Assembly: GCA_029262315.1 (NCBI GenBank)
Contig: JAJCZP010000282.1
Location: forward strand, 1-45,243
Reading direction: 5' to 3'
From: Deltaproteobacteria bacterium
GTDB taxonomy: Bacteria > Desulfobacterota > Binatia > UTPRO1
Length of the DNA: 45,243 bases
Shown here: piece by piece, positions 7,836 through 17,268 of the stretch
Layout: each line of letters starts with the position of its first letter
How positions within the stretch are numbered: the stretch's first letter is position 1
Notes under the pieces: model-generated
The model's input: the letters and a program-made list of their open reading frames with translations, nothing else
Told to the model about the DNA's origin: nothing
The model's database searches: none
Made by a program: the position numbers and the translations under genes

Positions 7836-8486
7836 TCAGCGCTTGGCGTCGGCGGCCGCGAGATCCGCGATCTTCTCGTCGAGCAACACCAGCAGCCGAT
7901 CGAACCCATCGCGCTTGAGCACCGAGGAGTACTCGGTCCGACGGAGCGCCAACTCACTCACCGTACCGTTCAGGTAGACGTCGATGATGCGCCAGGCATC
8001 CTGCACGCGCCGGAGTCGATACGTCAATTCGACGTCCTCGTCGCCCGGATTGAGGAGACGAGTACGGACCAGTGTGGTCTCGTTGGCCCCCGGGTCCTGG
8101 CCGAGCGTCTCGAACGATTGCCCGCCATCACCAATAAAGCGACCGGCGTAGTTGGCAACCGTGAAGCGTTCGAATGTCGCCACCCAACGAGCCTGGTCCT
8201 CCGATTCGAGCGTTCTCCACGCTCGGCCGACACACTTCTCGGCCATGAAGGGAAAATCGAACGTGGACTCCATGGCCGGCTTTAAGCGCGTGAAGCGCTC
8301 GCCGTATTCAACAGTCGCCGAGTCCTTCAGGGCGCCGAGCAACGCGGCATGCAGCTTCTCGACGACCGCCGGTGGTGTCACGGCGTCCCCCGGTGGTGTC
8401 ACAGCGTCCGGCGCAGCGCCTCCCGCGGACGCGAGAACGAGCAGCAGCACCTGGAACAGTCCCACAACCACACTCGGCCGCGTCAC
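7836..8486 (-). CDS. MlaC/Ttg2D family periplasmic lipid-binding protein (HpnM-like)
   Basis: A 216-residue exported protein with a signal peptide (VVVGLFQVLLLVLASAGGAA) and the MlaC fold signature: FDFPFMAEKCVGRAWRTL, then ARWVATFERFTVANYAGRF and a conserved C-terminal part WRIIDVYLNGTVSELALRR. MlaC carries phospholipid across the periplasm; the hopanoid-cluster homologue is HpnM. The GTG at 8484-8486 is preceded by GGGGAGT; the longer frame to 8870 runs antisense into the next gene. It is divergent from an HpnN-like MMPL permease (90 bp apart) and convergent with mlaA. Just after the signal is a duplicated DAVTPP unit. Whether its cargo is phospholipid or hopanoid cannot be told. Confidence 0.88.
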   Translation of the reverse strand: MTRPSVVVGLFQVLLLVLASAGGAAPDAVTPPGDAVTPPAVVEKLHAALLGALKDSATVEYGERFTRLKPAMESTFDFPFMAEKCVGRAWRTLESEDQARWVATFERFTVANYAGRFIGDGGQSFETLGQDPGANETTLVRTRLLNPGDEDVELTYRLRRVQDAWRIIDVYLNGTVSELALRRTEYSSVLKRDGFDRLLVLLDEKIADLAAADAKR

Positions 8487-8576
8487 GGCATACTCCCCAG
8501 CTCGACCGTCATCGGGCCCAGACTGTACCACCGACGGCAGCCGAGCGCACGTCGCCCGCGAACATGGGGGAGGCCG

Positions 8577-11228
8577 GTGAGCGCGCGCCTGACGGCGCTC
8601 CTCGTCGCCTGGCTCGCGCTCGTACAACGGCGGGCGCGCCTCGTCATCGGGATCGACCTCGCGGTGACGCTCGTGCTCGCACTCGTGGCCGCGCTCTTTC
8701 TCGGTGTCAACATGGACAACAAGGCGGTGATCGCCAATCACCTGCCGTTCGTCAAAGACACGGCCGCGTTCGAGGAGCATTTCCCTTCCCTCGAGTACGC
8801 CATCCTCATCGTCGTCGACGCCGAGACACCCGAGCTCGCTCGCGGCGCCACCACGTCGCTTCGGGCGCACCTGCGCAAACGGACCGATCTCTTCTCCGCG
8901 GTCTACTCACCAGCCAGCGGGCCGTTCTTCGAACGCCACGGACTCCTGTACCGCTCGGTCGACGAGCTCGACGATCTCGTCGACCAGCTTGCGCGTATGC
9001 AACCGATCATCGCCGACCTTTCGCGTGACGGCAGCATCGCGAACCTCGCACGCGTGATCCGTCTCGGCCTCGAACAGCAACGCGACGCGCCGATCGACCC
9101 CGAACAATGGGCGGCAGTACTCGACCGGGTCGGTGAAGCCACGGTCCGTGTGTACGACGAGTATCCGGTCTCGGTCTCGTGGGAGGATCTGATGCTTGCC
9201 GGCTCGGCCGTCGATCCCGGGACGCGCCAGCTGATCATCGCCGAACCAGTACTGACGTTCGACACCCTGCTCCCGGCGGATCGCGCCATCGCGGCCATCC
9301 GCGCGGCCACCCACGAGTTGGCGCTACTCCCAGACCACGGCGTGCGGGTCCGCATCACCGGCAACCCGGCGCTCAACCACGAGGAGATGATTGGCCTCGC
9401 CTGGGACATCGGCGTCGCCGGGGTGTTCTCTTTCGCACTGGTGACCGGCATCCTCTTCCTCGCCTTTCGCTCGCTTCGACTCGTCTCGTCGGCCGCGTTG
9501 ACGTTGCTGGTCGGCCTCATCTGGACGGCGGGACTCGCGACCTTCACGGTCGGCCATCTCAACATCGTGTCGATCTCGTTCGGCGTACTGTTCATCGGCC
9601 TCGGCGTCGATTTCGCGATCCACCTCGGCATGCACTACACGGAGGAAGTTCAACAGGGGGCCGATTCACCCGAGGCCTTCCGACGATCGATCGAGAGTAT
9701 CGGCACCGCGCTGCTCTTGTGCGCACTCACGACCGCCCTCGGTTTCTTCTCGTTCATCCCGACCGACTACTGGGGCGTGGCCGAACTCGGACTGATCGCG
9801 GGCTCGGGAATGTTCATCATCGTCCTACAGACGCTGACGTTGTTCCCCGCGCTCGTCAACGTCCGCCTCGGAGACGACCCCGCGCGCTGGGTCCATGCTC
9901 CCGTCTCGGTCGCGTTGACACCGCCGGCCATCGTCCAGCGCCATCCGGGAGCAGTGGTCGCGTGTGCCGTCGCCCTCGCGGCGGTAGGCCTATGGCTCGC
10001 GCCCGGCGCGCGGGTGGATGCGAACGTCATCGTCATGCGGGACGGCCGGACGGAATCGGTGCAGGCGTTCAACGACCTGCTCACGAACAGTCGCACCTCC
10101 CCGTGGCACGCGAACGTCCTTACCGACGACATCGCGGCGGCCGACGCGCTCGCCGCGCGGGTGCGGATGCTCCCCGAGGTCTCCCACACGCTCACGATCT
10201 CGACCTACGTCCCCGACGACCAAGACGAGAAGCTGGAGATCCTCGCGGACGCGGCCATGCTCTTCGACGCACCCCCCGCACCGACACGACCCACCGAACC
10301 CCCACCCGTCGACGAGCAGATCGCGGCGCTCCGCCAGCTCCGTACGGTGCTCGAGAGTCCGTGGCTGGAAGAGAACACGGGACCCCTGGCGGCCAGTGCG
10401 CGCAAGCTCCGCGCCGAGCTCGATCGATTTGTCTCGACCCTCGATCCCGCCAACGATCCCACGACCGCGCTCCGCAACCTCGATCGCGTATTGCTCGGGA
10501 ACTTCCCCGCCCAAGTCGAGCGCCTCGAGCGCGCGCTCGCCCCGGACCCGATCACTCAGGACGGACTGCCACCGGAGGTACGGTCGCGGATGCTCTCCGC
10601 CGATGGGCATGCGCGCGTCCAGATCTTCCCGAGCGCGAACCTGCGCGACACCAACGCCTTTACGACCTTCGTCGATGCGGTGCGGAGCGTGAACCCGCAC
10701 GCGATCGGCGTGGCAGTCAACCTCGTCGAATTCGCACGTGCCACTGAACGCTCCCTGCGAAAAGCCGTCGCCATCGCGCTGCTCGCCATCACGCTCCTCC
10801 TCCTCATCCTCTGGCGGCGTATCGACGACATGCTGCTCGCCCTGGCGCCCTTGCTCCTGGCAGGCCTCCTCACTGTTAGCGCCATGGTCGTCCTCGATCT
10901 GCCGTTCAACTTCGCCAACGTCACGGCGCTGCCACTCCTGCTGGGCATCGGGATCGACAGCGGGATCCACCTGGTGCACCAATCGCGCACTACGCGCGGC
11001 GGTGATGACAACCTCCTCGTATCGACCACGGCACGCGCCGTGTTCTTCAGCGCCGCCACCACTATCGCCAGCTTCGGGAGTCTTGGGTTCTCCAACCACA
11101 AGGGTATCGCCAGCCTGGGGATCCTGCTCGTCATCGGCACCCTGATGATGCTAGCAGCGAATCTGGTCGTGCTGCCGGCGCTGCTGGCGCTGCGCGACAA
11201 ATTCCACGCACGACACCGAAGCGCCTGA
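8577..11228 (+). CDS. MMPL/RND-family lipid transporter (HpnN-like)
   Basis: An 883-residue inner-membrane permease with the duplicated RND layout: one N-terminal helix (about 18-42), a large periplasmic loop, a five-helix bundle (about 275-430), then a second helix-loop-bundle copy ending near 880. Each bundle holds the MMPL signature G-x-G-x-D-x-x-I-H (GLGVDFAIHLGMHY near 342; GIGIDSGIHLVHQS near 790), whose Asp serves in proton relay. Length and layout match hopanoid transporter HpnN. The GTG at 8577 follows GGGGGAGG closely. The neighbouring MlaC/HpnM-like and MlaA proteins suggest a shared route moving a lipid to the outer membrane. No hopanoid biosynthesis gene is in the window. Confidence 0.88.
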   Translation: MSARLTALLVAWLALVQRRARLVIGIDLAVTLVLALVAALFLGVNMDNKAVIANHLPFVKDTAAFEEHFPSLEYAILIVVDAETPELARGATTSLRAHLRKRTDLFSAVYSPASGPFFERHGLLYRSVDELDDLVDQLARMQPIIADLSRDGSIANLARVIRLGLEQQRDAPIDPEQWAAVLDRVGEATVRVYDEYPVSVSWEDLMLAGSAVDPGTRQLIIAEPVLTFDTLLPADRAIAAIRAATHELALLPDHGVRVRITGNPALNHEEMIGLAWDIGVAGVFSFALVTGILFLAFRSLRLVSSAALTLLVGLIWTAGLATFTVGHLNIVSISFGVLFIGLGVDFAIHLGMHYTEEVQQGADSPEAFRRSIESIGTALLLCALTTALGFFSFIPTDYWGVAELGLIAGSGMFIIVLQTLTLFPALVNVRLGDDPARWVHAPVSVALTPPAIVQRHPGAVVACAVALAAVGLWLAPGARVDANVIVMRDGRTESVQAFNDLLTNSRTSPWHANVLTDDIAAADALAARVRMLPEVSHTLTISTYVPDDQDEKLEILADAAMLFDAPPAPTRPTEPPPVDEQIAALRQLRTVLESPWLEENTGPLAASARKLRAELDRFVSTLDPANDPTTALRNLDRVLLGNFPAQVERLERALAPDPITQDGLPPEVRSRMLSADGHARVQIFPSANLRDTNAFTTFVDAVRSVNPHAIGVAVNLVEFARATERSLRKAVAIALLAITLLLLILWRRIDDMLLALAPLLLAGLLTVSAMVVLDLPFNFANVTALPLLLGIGIDSGIHLVHQSRTTRGGDDNLLVSTTARAVFFSAATTIASFGSLGFSNHKGIASLGILLVIGTLMMLAANLVVLPALLALRDKFHARHRSA

Positions 11229-11331
11229 GCCCAGCCCCGGAGCGCTGCTCGCGCGGCATTCGCGCCGCACACAGAAACGAGCAAACCGCGCACTCTAGCG
11301 GCGGCGTTCGTAGCGGTGATACAGGACGCGC

Positions 11332-14300
11332 GTGAGCTGGCTGCGCCGGAGAGTTGGAATCGAGCCGGGCGAGGGGCGTCTGTTCGCCTGCTCGACGACC
11401 ATTCTCTTCCTTGCCGGCTGGGGCTCGGTCCAACTCACCAACGTCTCGGAGACACTCTTCCTCAAGCGGGTCGGGGTCGAGTATCTCCCGCTCGTCTTCC
11501 TCGGAAACTCTGCCCTCCTGGTCGCCACGACATGGATGATGGGTCGCATCGCCGCGCGCACCAAGCAGGTCCCGCTCCTCTCGTGGACGCTGCTCGGACT
11601 GGCCGGCGCCCTCCTCCTGCTCTGGTTCGCGGTCGTCGGCAATCCGCACGACTGGATCTTCACCGCCCTGCTGATGGCCGCGAAGCAGGCCGACTCGCTC
11701 GCGATGCTGGTGTTCTGGATCGCGCTCGGGGGTCTGCTGCACGGACGGCAGGCGAAGCGCCTGTACGCGCCCATCTGGGCCGGCGCAACGCTCGGTACGA
11801 TCCTCGGCAGCTTCGCCTCGGGTCCGCTGGGGCGCCTGCTCGGCATCACGACCCTCGTCCCAGTCGCGGCGGCGAGCCTCCTCGCGGCGGCGATCTTCAC
11901 GGTCCCGCTACGGCGGCTGGCCGCCGGCGCTCGATTGACGCGACGAGCCACCGTGACACGCGAGGCGCCGCCACCAAAAGCCTCGGTCCTCTGGCGCGAG
12001 AGCTTGCTGTTCCGAGTGCTGGTCTCCAGCGCGATCTTCAGCGGCGTGCTGGGTCCGATGCTCTACTTCCAATTTTCGTATGTCGCCGATCTCGCCACCC
12101 AGGGCTCGAACGGCGAGCAACGCCTGCTCGACCTCTACGGACAATTCCGTGGCTGGATCAACTTCGCGGTGCTCGTGCTGCAACTGGTAGGGACGTCCGC
12201 ACTCTACCGCCGGATCGGGCTGCCCCTCGCCTCCGCCTTGTCGCCGCTGGCCTACCTCCTCGGGTTCACCGGCCTGAGCGTGCGCTTGAGCCTGCCGGCC
12301 GGCGTCGCGGCGGTCGCCGCCACGAACCTGCAAGACCACGCCGTCTACGATCCCGCGCAGAAGGTGCTCCTCACCCTCTTCACCGAGCGGGTCCGTGGCT
12401 ACATCACGGGCTTGATCGACGGCCCCGTCAAGCGAGCCGGCGGGGTCGTCGGCAACCTGGTGGTTCTCGGTACCCTCGCGATCGGAACGCCCATCTGGGT
12501 TGGATGGACCGCGCTGCCGGTCGCCGCCGCCTGGGTCGCGGTCGCGCTTGCGCTCTGGCGGGCGTATCCGACGATCCTGCTCGAAGTCGTCGGCACACGC
12601 CGGCACGACGAGGATGAACTCCCCCTGGGGGACCTCATCGACCCGGGAACGCTCCGCGTGCTCGAGACCTCGCTCAGCGAGAGTGATCTCGAAAGCTGCC
12701 GCGCCGCATGCGGCCTGCTGCTCGAGGCGCCGCCCAACCGTGTCGCCGGCGTGCTCCTGCGTGCCCTGGCACGCGCACCCGACGACAATCTGCCGCTGAT
12801 CGTCCGAGCGCTCGACCGGCTCGTCCGGGACCACCGCGACAACCTCGTCGTACCGGCCGACGGCGTGGCTGGCGCTATCGCGGCGTACGGCGACGCCGCC
12901 GGCCTTACGCCACTCGACCGCGCCCGTCTCGTGCGAGCATACCTCATCCTCGCGGGGCCGCTCGCCGGCGACGACGTTCTGATCGAGATGGCCGAGGACC
13001 CGGAGGGCGCGGTTCGGTTGGCCGCCACCGCCGCGCTCCGTGTTCGGCGCGGCGAGGACGTGGACCCTCTACTCGCGGCGGCGGTCACAAGTACCGATGC
13101 CGCCGAGCGCGAGATCGCACGCGACGAACTCCGCGCACTCCTTCTGAACGCGGAGGTCGGGCACACACCCGATCAGCGATGGCGCGACCGCCTGACGCTC
13201 CTCACCGCGTCGTTGACGCGCCCCGAGGACCGCGCCAGCGCTGCCAGCGCCGTCGCCGATCTGGCCGAGCGCCACGGCTCGGTGCTCGCCGAGCATGCCG
13301 AGTCCCTCGTACTCCATGGCCAGGACGCCGACACCCGCGTCCGTGAGGCCGTGCTACGATTCGTCGGACACACCCGTCTGACGGATCAAGCGGGCTGGCT
13401 CGTCGAGCGCATTACGGCGCGTGATCGTGAGGAAGCGACAGCGGCGCGCGAGGCACTGCGCGCCATCGGTCCGCTCGCCATGGACCTCCTGCTCGATGCC
13501 CTCCACTTCGGGAAACGGAGCACTCGACTGGCCTTGCTGCCGATCCTCCGCGAAATGGCCGTCGACGGGCGCAGCCTCCGCGGCTTGGTCGACGCGGAGC
13601 TCGACTGCATGGAGCGAACGGCGATGCACCTGCACGCGTTGGCGGCTGGTGGCGTCTCGGATCTGGTCCTCCAACGCCTGCAAGAACGAGTCACCGAGTC
13701 GGCCCATACGTCGCTCCTCCTCCTCGCGACACTCCTGGACGAGGATCGCATTGCCCGGCTCTGCCGGCTGCTTGGGCGAACGTCACGCGACGGCCGCGAG
13801 CGCGCCGTACTACTCGAGGCGCTCGAGGCGCTTCTCCCACCCGACCACCGGGCACGCGTCATGCCCATCCTCGAGGAGCAGGATCCGGTTCGCGCGGCGG
13901 CCGCGGCCCGTACACTCGGCCACGAGATCCCCTCATTCGAGCAAGCGCTGCGGGAGATTCTCAGCGGCGATGACGCATTGACCCGCGACTTCCTCCGGGC
14001 GACCCTCGATCCGGCAACGCGCACGCGCTTCGGCCTCGACGCACTCGAGTTCGGAGATCCACCGACCGGCGCGCCCTATGCCGAGGCGCCTGGGAATGCT
14101 ACGGCGGTCAGAGCCGGTGGGCAGCCCGCGAACGGGCACCCGATACCGGCGCTGACCGATGCCGTCGACACCCAAGAGCAGCGGGACGAACAGGAGCAGC
14201 AGGTGCTGAGCAAAGTGGAGGTCGTCCTACACCTCCGGAGCCTCGATATCTTCAGCCGCTTGACGACGCGCCAGCTCACCGATCTGGCAACCGTCGTCAC

Positions 14301-14622
14301 CGAGGAGACCCATCCCGCCGGCACGACGATCGTACGCGAGGGCGCGTTCGAGGACTGCATGTATCTGATCGTTGCCGGGCAAGTGCGCATCTCGAAGGAT
14401 GACCGCACTCTCGCGGAACTCGGCCCGCGCGACTTCTTCGGTGAGATGGCGGTCTTCGACGGCGAGACTCGCTCGGCCACCGGCACGGCGGCCAGCCCAC
14501 TGCGCCTCTTGCGCCTCGAGCGTCACGACCTCTTCCTCGTCATGGAAGAGCAACCCGGTATCGCCATCACGATCTGCCAGACTCTCACCCGCCGCCTGCG
14601 CACCCTGAACCAGCGCTTGTAA
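11332..14622 (+). CDS. Nucleotide-transporter-like membrane protein fused to HEAT repeats and a cNMP-binding domain
   Basis: A 1096-residue protein. Residues 1 to about 420 hold roughly 12 hydrophobic helices in the MFS/ADP-ATP-translocase style (LTNVSETLFLKRVGVEYLPLVFLGNS, QDHAVYDPAQKVLLTL). Residues about 430-900 are Leu/Ala/Arg-rich helical pairs (EGAVRLAATAALRVRRGED; RVREAVLRFVGH) typical of HEAT repeats. The last 130 residues are a cyclic-nucleotide-binding domain with the cassette FFGEMAVFDGETRSAT. Known relatives of this layout are annotated as Npt1/Npt2-type carriers. The cytoplasmic sensor could gate transport, but ligand and substrate are unknown. The start is a GTG with only a weak AGGA site. 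It converges with a second carrier of the same superfamily. Confidence 0.85.
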   Translation: MSWLRRRVGIEPGEGRLFACSTTILFLAGWGSVQLTNVSETLFLKRVGVEYLPLVFLGNSALLVATTWMMGRIAARTKQVPLLSWTLLGLAGALLLLWFAVVGNPHDWIFTALLMAAKQADSLAMLVFWIALGGLLHGRQAKRLYAPIWAGATLGTILGSFASGPLGRLLGITTLVPVAAASLLAAAIFTVPLRRLAAGARLTRRATVTREAPPPKASVLWRESLLFRVLVSSAIFSGVLGPMLYFQFSYVADLATQGSNGEQRLLDLYGQFRGWINFAVLVLQLVGTSALYRRIGLPLASALSPLAYLLGFTGLSVRLSLPAGVAAVAATNLQDHAVYDPAQKVLLTLFTERVRGYITGLIDGPVKRAGGVVGNLVVLGTLAIGTPIWVGWTALPVAAAWVAVALALWRAYPTILLEVVGTRRHDEDELPLGDLIDPGTLRVLETSLSESDLESCRAACGLLLEAPPNRVAGVLLRALARAPDDNLPLIVRALDRLVRDHRDNLVVPADGVAGAIAAYGDAAGLTPLDRARLVRAYLILAGPLAGDDVLIEMAEDPEGAVRLAATAALRVRRGEDVDPLLAAAVTSTDAAEREIARDELRALLLNAEVGHTPDQRWRDRLTLLTASLTRPEDRASAASAVADLAERHGSVLAEHAESLVLHGQDADTRVREAVLRFVGHTRLTDQAGWLVERITARDREEATAAREALRAIGPLAMDLLLDALHFGKRSTRLALLPILREMAVDGRSLRGLVDAELDCMERTAMHLHALAAGGVSDLVLQRLQERVTESAHTSLLLLATLLDEDRIARLCRLLGRTSRDGRERAVLLEALEALLPPDHRARVMPILEEQDPVRAAAAARTLGHEIPSFEQALREILSGDDALTRDFLRATLDPATRTRFGLDALEFGDPPTGAPYAEAPGNATAVRAGGQPANGHPIPALTDAVDTQEQRDEQEQQVLSKVEVVLHLRSLDIFSRLTTRQLTDLATVVTEETHPAGTTIVREGAFEDCMYLIVAGQVRISKDDRTLAELGPRDFFGEMAVFDGETRSATGTAASPLRLLRLERHDLFLVMEEQPGIAITICQTLTRRLRTLNQRL

Positions 14623-14699
14623 CCTCGCGGCCGCCTGGGGCCGACCCGCTCCAGCCGCGACGCAACACCACCCGCCGGACATCGGGCCGCACGCGCAGC

Positions 14700-14732
14700 C
14701 GTCCTGACCTCGCTTCGTGATCGCTCAGGACG
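14700..14732. terminator. Candidate bidirectional hairpin between convergent carrier genes
   Basis: CGTCCTGA (14700-14707) pairs with TCAGGACG (14725-14732) across a 17-nt loop. The right arm overlaps the stop codon of the minus-strand carrier. There is no T run, so intrinsic termination is uncertain. The position between two convergent genes is the main support. Confidence 0.35.
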
Positions 14733-16113
14733 CCGGCGTGGAAGCGACACGCCCGTACTCTCTGACGACCAGCACGGCAACACCGAGCCAGATGACAACC
14801 AGCGCGACGTTGAACGCGAAGAAACTGGCCGTGCGAAGCGCCAGCACCTGCACCCCCACCATGACCGTCAGGGCCGCGAGCGCATCGCCCACTCTGACGA
14901 AAAAGGTGTCGATCACCGGCTTGCCCTTGTATTTCAGCTCGGCTGAGAGCGGCAGCCAGAGCACGCTTCGCGCGGTATTGTTCAGCGAATAGTCGGTCGC
15001 ATTCTCGGCGATCTTCATGAGGCGAACGACTGCGATGATCGGCACCAGGGCCATTGCCGTATACGACGCCAGGGCGACCACCGGCAGCACCAGAAAGAGC
15101 ACTCCGAAACCGCCGTACTTGAGGAGGCGTGACGCCACGAGCGACTGCAATAGCAACGCAACGGTGTTCACCCAGAAATAGAAACCGCCGTAGAACGCGG
15201 TCGTGCCGTCACGCGTGAACTCGAGTATCTGCCGATCGCCGGTCACCCCCTGCGCGAGCGCATCACTCTCGAGCACCTCCTGCACCACGCGAAACAACAG
15301 ATTCTCGCCGTTCGTATTGACCCAATTGATCAGCAGGGTCGTCAGCGCGACCAGCAACAGGTACCGGTGCGCGAACACGAGACGAAAGCCGCCTCCGGCC
15401 GGGGGTTCGGGGGCGTTGGCCGCACTCTCGTCGACACTCGCCGCTGGGACTTTGGACGTCGTCGTAGAGACGGGCATGCGGCGATCGGCGATCTGGGTCA
15501 ACACGACTGATGCGCCCAGCGGCACGATCGCCGCAAGAAGAAGGTACTCGGTCGGCAACAGGCCGGAATCGATGAGGGTCTGAGTAATCCACGCACCGAA
15601 GGCGGCTCCCGCCGTGGCGCCGATGGCGACCAGCGGAATGAGCCGCGCGCCCTGCTCCTGCGTGTAGAGATCGGCGGCAAACGCCCAGAACTGCGCGACG
15701 ACGAACACCCCGAACATGCCGACCCACAGGTAGAAGACGACGCCTGTCCCGGGCAGGCCCTGCAGAAAGAACTCCGGCTGCAACACCCAGAAGATCACGA
15801 GATTGGACATGCAGAACAGCGTCGCCCGCTTGATGACTATCGCCCGGGGAAAGCGGTCGACCAAGCGCGCGTACTGCGCGACAACGACGATCAGGAGGAG
15901 GCTCTGTGCGAGACTCGAGTAGGCCTTCACCTCCATCTTGCTGAGCGATGGCACCCCTGAGATCGCGATCCAGCCCTCGCGTAGTGGCTTGACGAGGTAG
16001 TAGGCGCAGAGAATCAGAAAGACGTTCGCGAACATCAGGAGCGCGGTCGACCCTTCACCGGGTCGCACGTCCGTGAACACGCGCAGCAATCGCTCAGTCC
16101 GAGTAAGTTGCAT
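14725..16113 (-). CDS. Npt1/Npt2 (ADP/ATP translocase) family nucleotide transporter-like protein
   Basis: A 462-residue inner-membrane protein with about 11-12 hydrophobic helices. The N-terminal YYLVKPLREGWIA, the FWAFAADLYTQEQGARLIPLVAIGATAGAAFG segment and RLMKIAENATDYSLNNTARSVLWLPLS are typical of the bacterial Npt1/Npt2 family, best known from energy parasites and plastids, where members exchange ATP and ADP or import nucleotides. Free-living bacteria have relatives of unproven substrate. A GAAGGG site precedes the ATG at 16111-16113. It begins 47 bp after the stop of the kinase-like gene on the same strand, so it probably ends a three-gene unit with the lipoprotein hydrolase and kinase-like protein. 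Confidence 0.87.
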   Translation of the reverse strand: MQLTRTERLLRVFTDVRPGEGSTALLMFANVFLILCAYYLVKPLREGWIAISGVPSLSKMEVKAYSSLAQSLLLIVVVAQYARLVDRFPRAIVIKRATLFCMSNLVIFWVLQPEFFLQGLPGTGVVFYLWVGMFGVFVVAQFWAFAADLYTQEQGARLIPLVAIGATAGAAFGAWITQTLIDSGLLPTEYLLLAAIVPLGASVVLTQIADRRMPVSTTTSKVPAASVDESAANAPEPPAGGGFRLVFAHRYLLLVALTTLLINWVNTNGENLLFRVVQEVLESDALAQGVTGDRQILEFTRDGTTAFYGGFYFWVNTVALLLQSLVASRLLKYGGFGVLFLVLPVVALASYTAMALVPIIAVVRLMKIAENATDYSLNNTARSVLWLPLSAELKYKGKPVIDTFFVRVGDALAALTVMVGVQVLALRTASFFAFNVALVVIWLGVAVLVVREYGRVASTPAS

Positions 16114-16160
16114 GATAACCCTTCATCGGAGACATCCACGCCTCCGACCGGGAGCGAGCC

Positions 16161-17261
16161 TCAGTACACTGCCATCGTGCCCGCGTCTACGGCAGCGAGG
16201 AGTGCCGCGAGCCGCGCGGAGACACCGCGCCGCTCGCGCTGTGTCAGACCGAGCTGGACGCGTCCGGGACGGACACGCGCACCACGGGCCGGATCGAGGT
16301 TGGTGCCCGGCGTCCGGTAGCGCAGAATACCGTCGGCATCCGCAACCAAATCGGCGACGACTCCGAGCGCCTCAATGTCGGCGGCCGTGACCTGGCGCAA
16401 CCGTGCAATCGCCTCGCGGCGCACCGCTGGAACCCAAAGCCGATGCCAATTGGATACGAAGTAATTGTAGATCACCGGATCGAACGCGATACCGTTGTCG
16501 ACCGAAAATACCCGTCGATTCGCCGCGTCGTTCGACACCAGAAAATTGCCGGCGCGGCCGTCCCGATGGTCGATCAGGTATGTCAGAAGATTGAAATTCC
16601 CGAGATGAAACGCGTACGCGGGATCGGCGAGAAAACGCTCGCGCTCGTAGAGCCGCTTCGGCACCGTCACGTGTTCCAGCCACACCATCACCCAGCCGAG
16701 CACGCACCGCACCCCTGGAATGGTGGGTTCGGCGTCCGGATCGAGTAGCCGATAGCGCTCGAGGGGCGAGCAACGCAGTGCCGAGGTCGGCACGACGTAG
16801 TCATCCGGGTCGAGGAACCACTTCTGGACCTCGTACGCAGCAAGCTCACGGCGGGGAGAATTGTTCCACCCATCAGCGTCTGCCGCTGGCACCGGCTTCC
16901 ACTTGAGGGCGAACGCATCGCCACGCGCAGCGATGTAGACTTTCTCCTTGGCGGCGCCCGTCACGCCGCGCCCGATGGACTCGTGAGAACGAACCTCCAA
17001 CGCCTCGTGCATGAGCACGTGCTCGAGATCAGCGGGCGGCAACGGCCACGCGCGTCCTGGCCCGGGACGCCTCGCCTCCCTATAGGCGGTGGGCACACCG
17101 GGGCCACCGGGGGGAACCGCCATCGCACACCCGACGGTCAGCCCGAGCGCCATGGCACAGAGCCCGAGCCACCCCCCACGGAGCGATTCGCGGGCACGGT
17201 CAGATCGGGACCGCCCCGAAACACCCCCGCTCACGCCACGGCCACGATCGGCGGCGGTCAC
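16161..17261 (-). CDS. Lipoprotein with PI3/4K-HipA-FAM20-like kinase motifs
   Basis: A 366-residue protein from GTG 17259-17261, preceded by AGGAG; two later GTGs (17234, 17222) are possible. The signal ends in lipobox T-V-G-C (Cys45), so the domain should sit outside the cytoplasm. Kinase-like features: a Lys in FALKWK (Lys120), a Glu in RRELAAYEVQKWF (Glu139), DHRDGRAGNFLV (catalytic-type Asp231/Asp234 and Asn239) and VDNGIAF (metal-binding-type Asp255 followed by NG). This spacing matches the atypical kinases of the PI3/4K, HipA and FAM20 groups. Its substrate is unknown, and a pseudokinase cannot be excluded. It starts 7 bp after the hydrolase gene and is followed by a nucleotide carrier. 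Confidence 0.68.
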   Translation of the reverse strand: MTAADRGRGVSGGVSGRSRSDRARESLRGGWLGLCAMALGLTVGCAMAVPPGGPGVPTAYREARRPGPGRAWPLPPADLEHVLMHEALEVRSHESIGRGVTGAAKEKVYIAARGDAFALKWKPVPAADADGWNNSPRRELAAYEVQKWFLDPDDYVVPTSALRCSPLERYRLLDPDAEPTIPGVRCVLGWVMVWLEHVTVPKRLYERERFLADPAYAFHLGNFNLLTYLIDHRDGRAGNFLVSNDAANRRVFSVDNGIAFDPVIYNYFVSNWHRLWVPAVRREAIARLRQVTAADIEALGVVADLVADADGILRYRTPGTNLDPARGARVRPGRVQLGLTQRERRGVSARLAALLAAVDAGTMAVY

Positions 17262-17268
17262 CGTGCTC

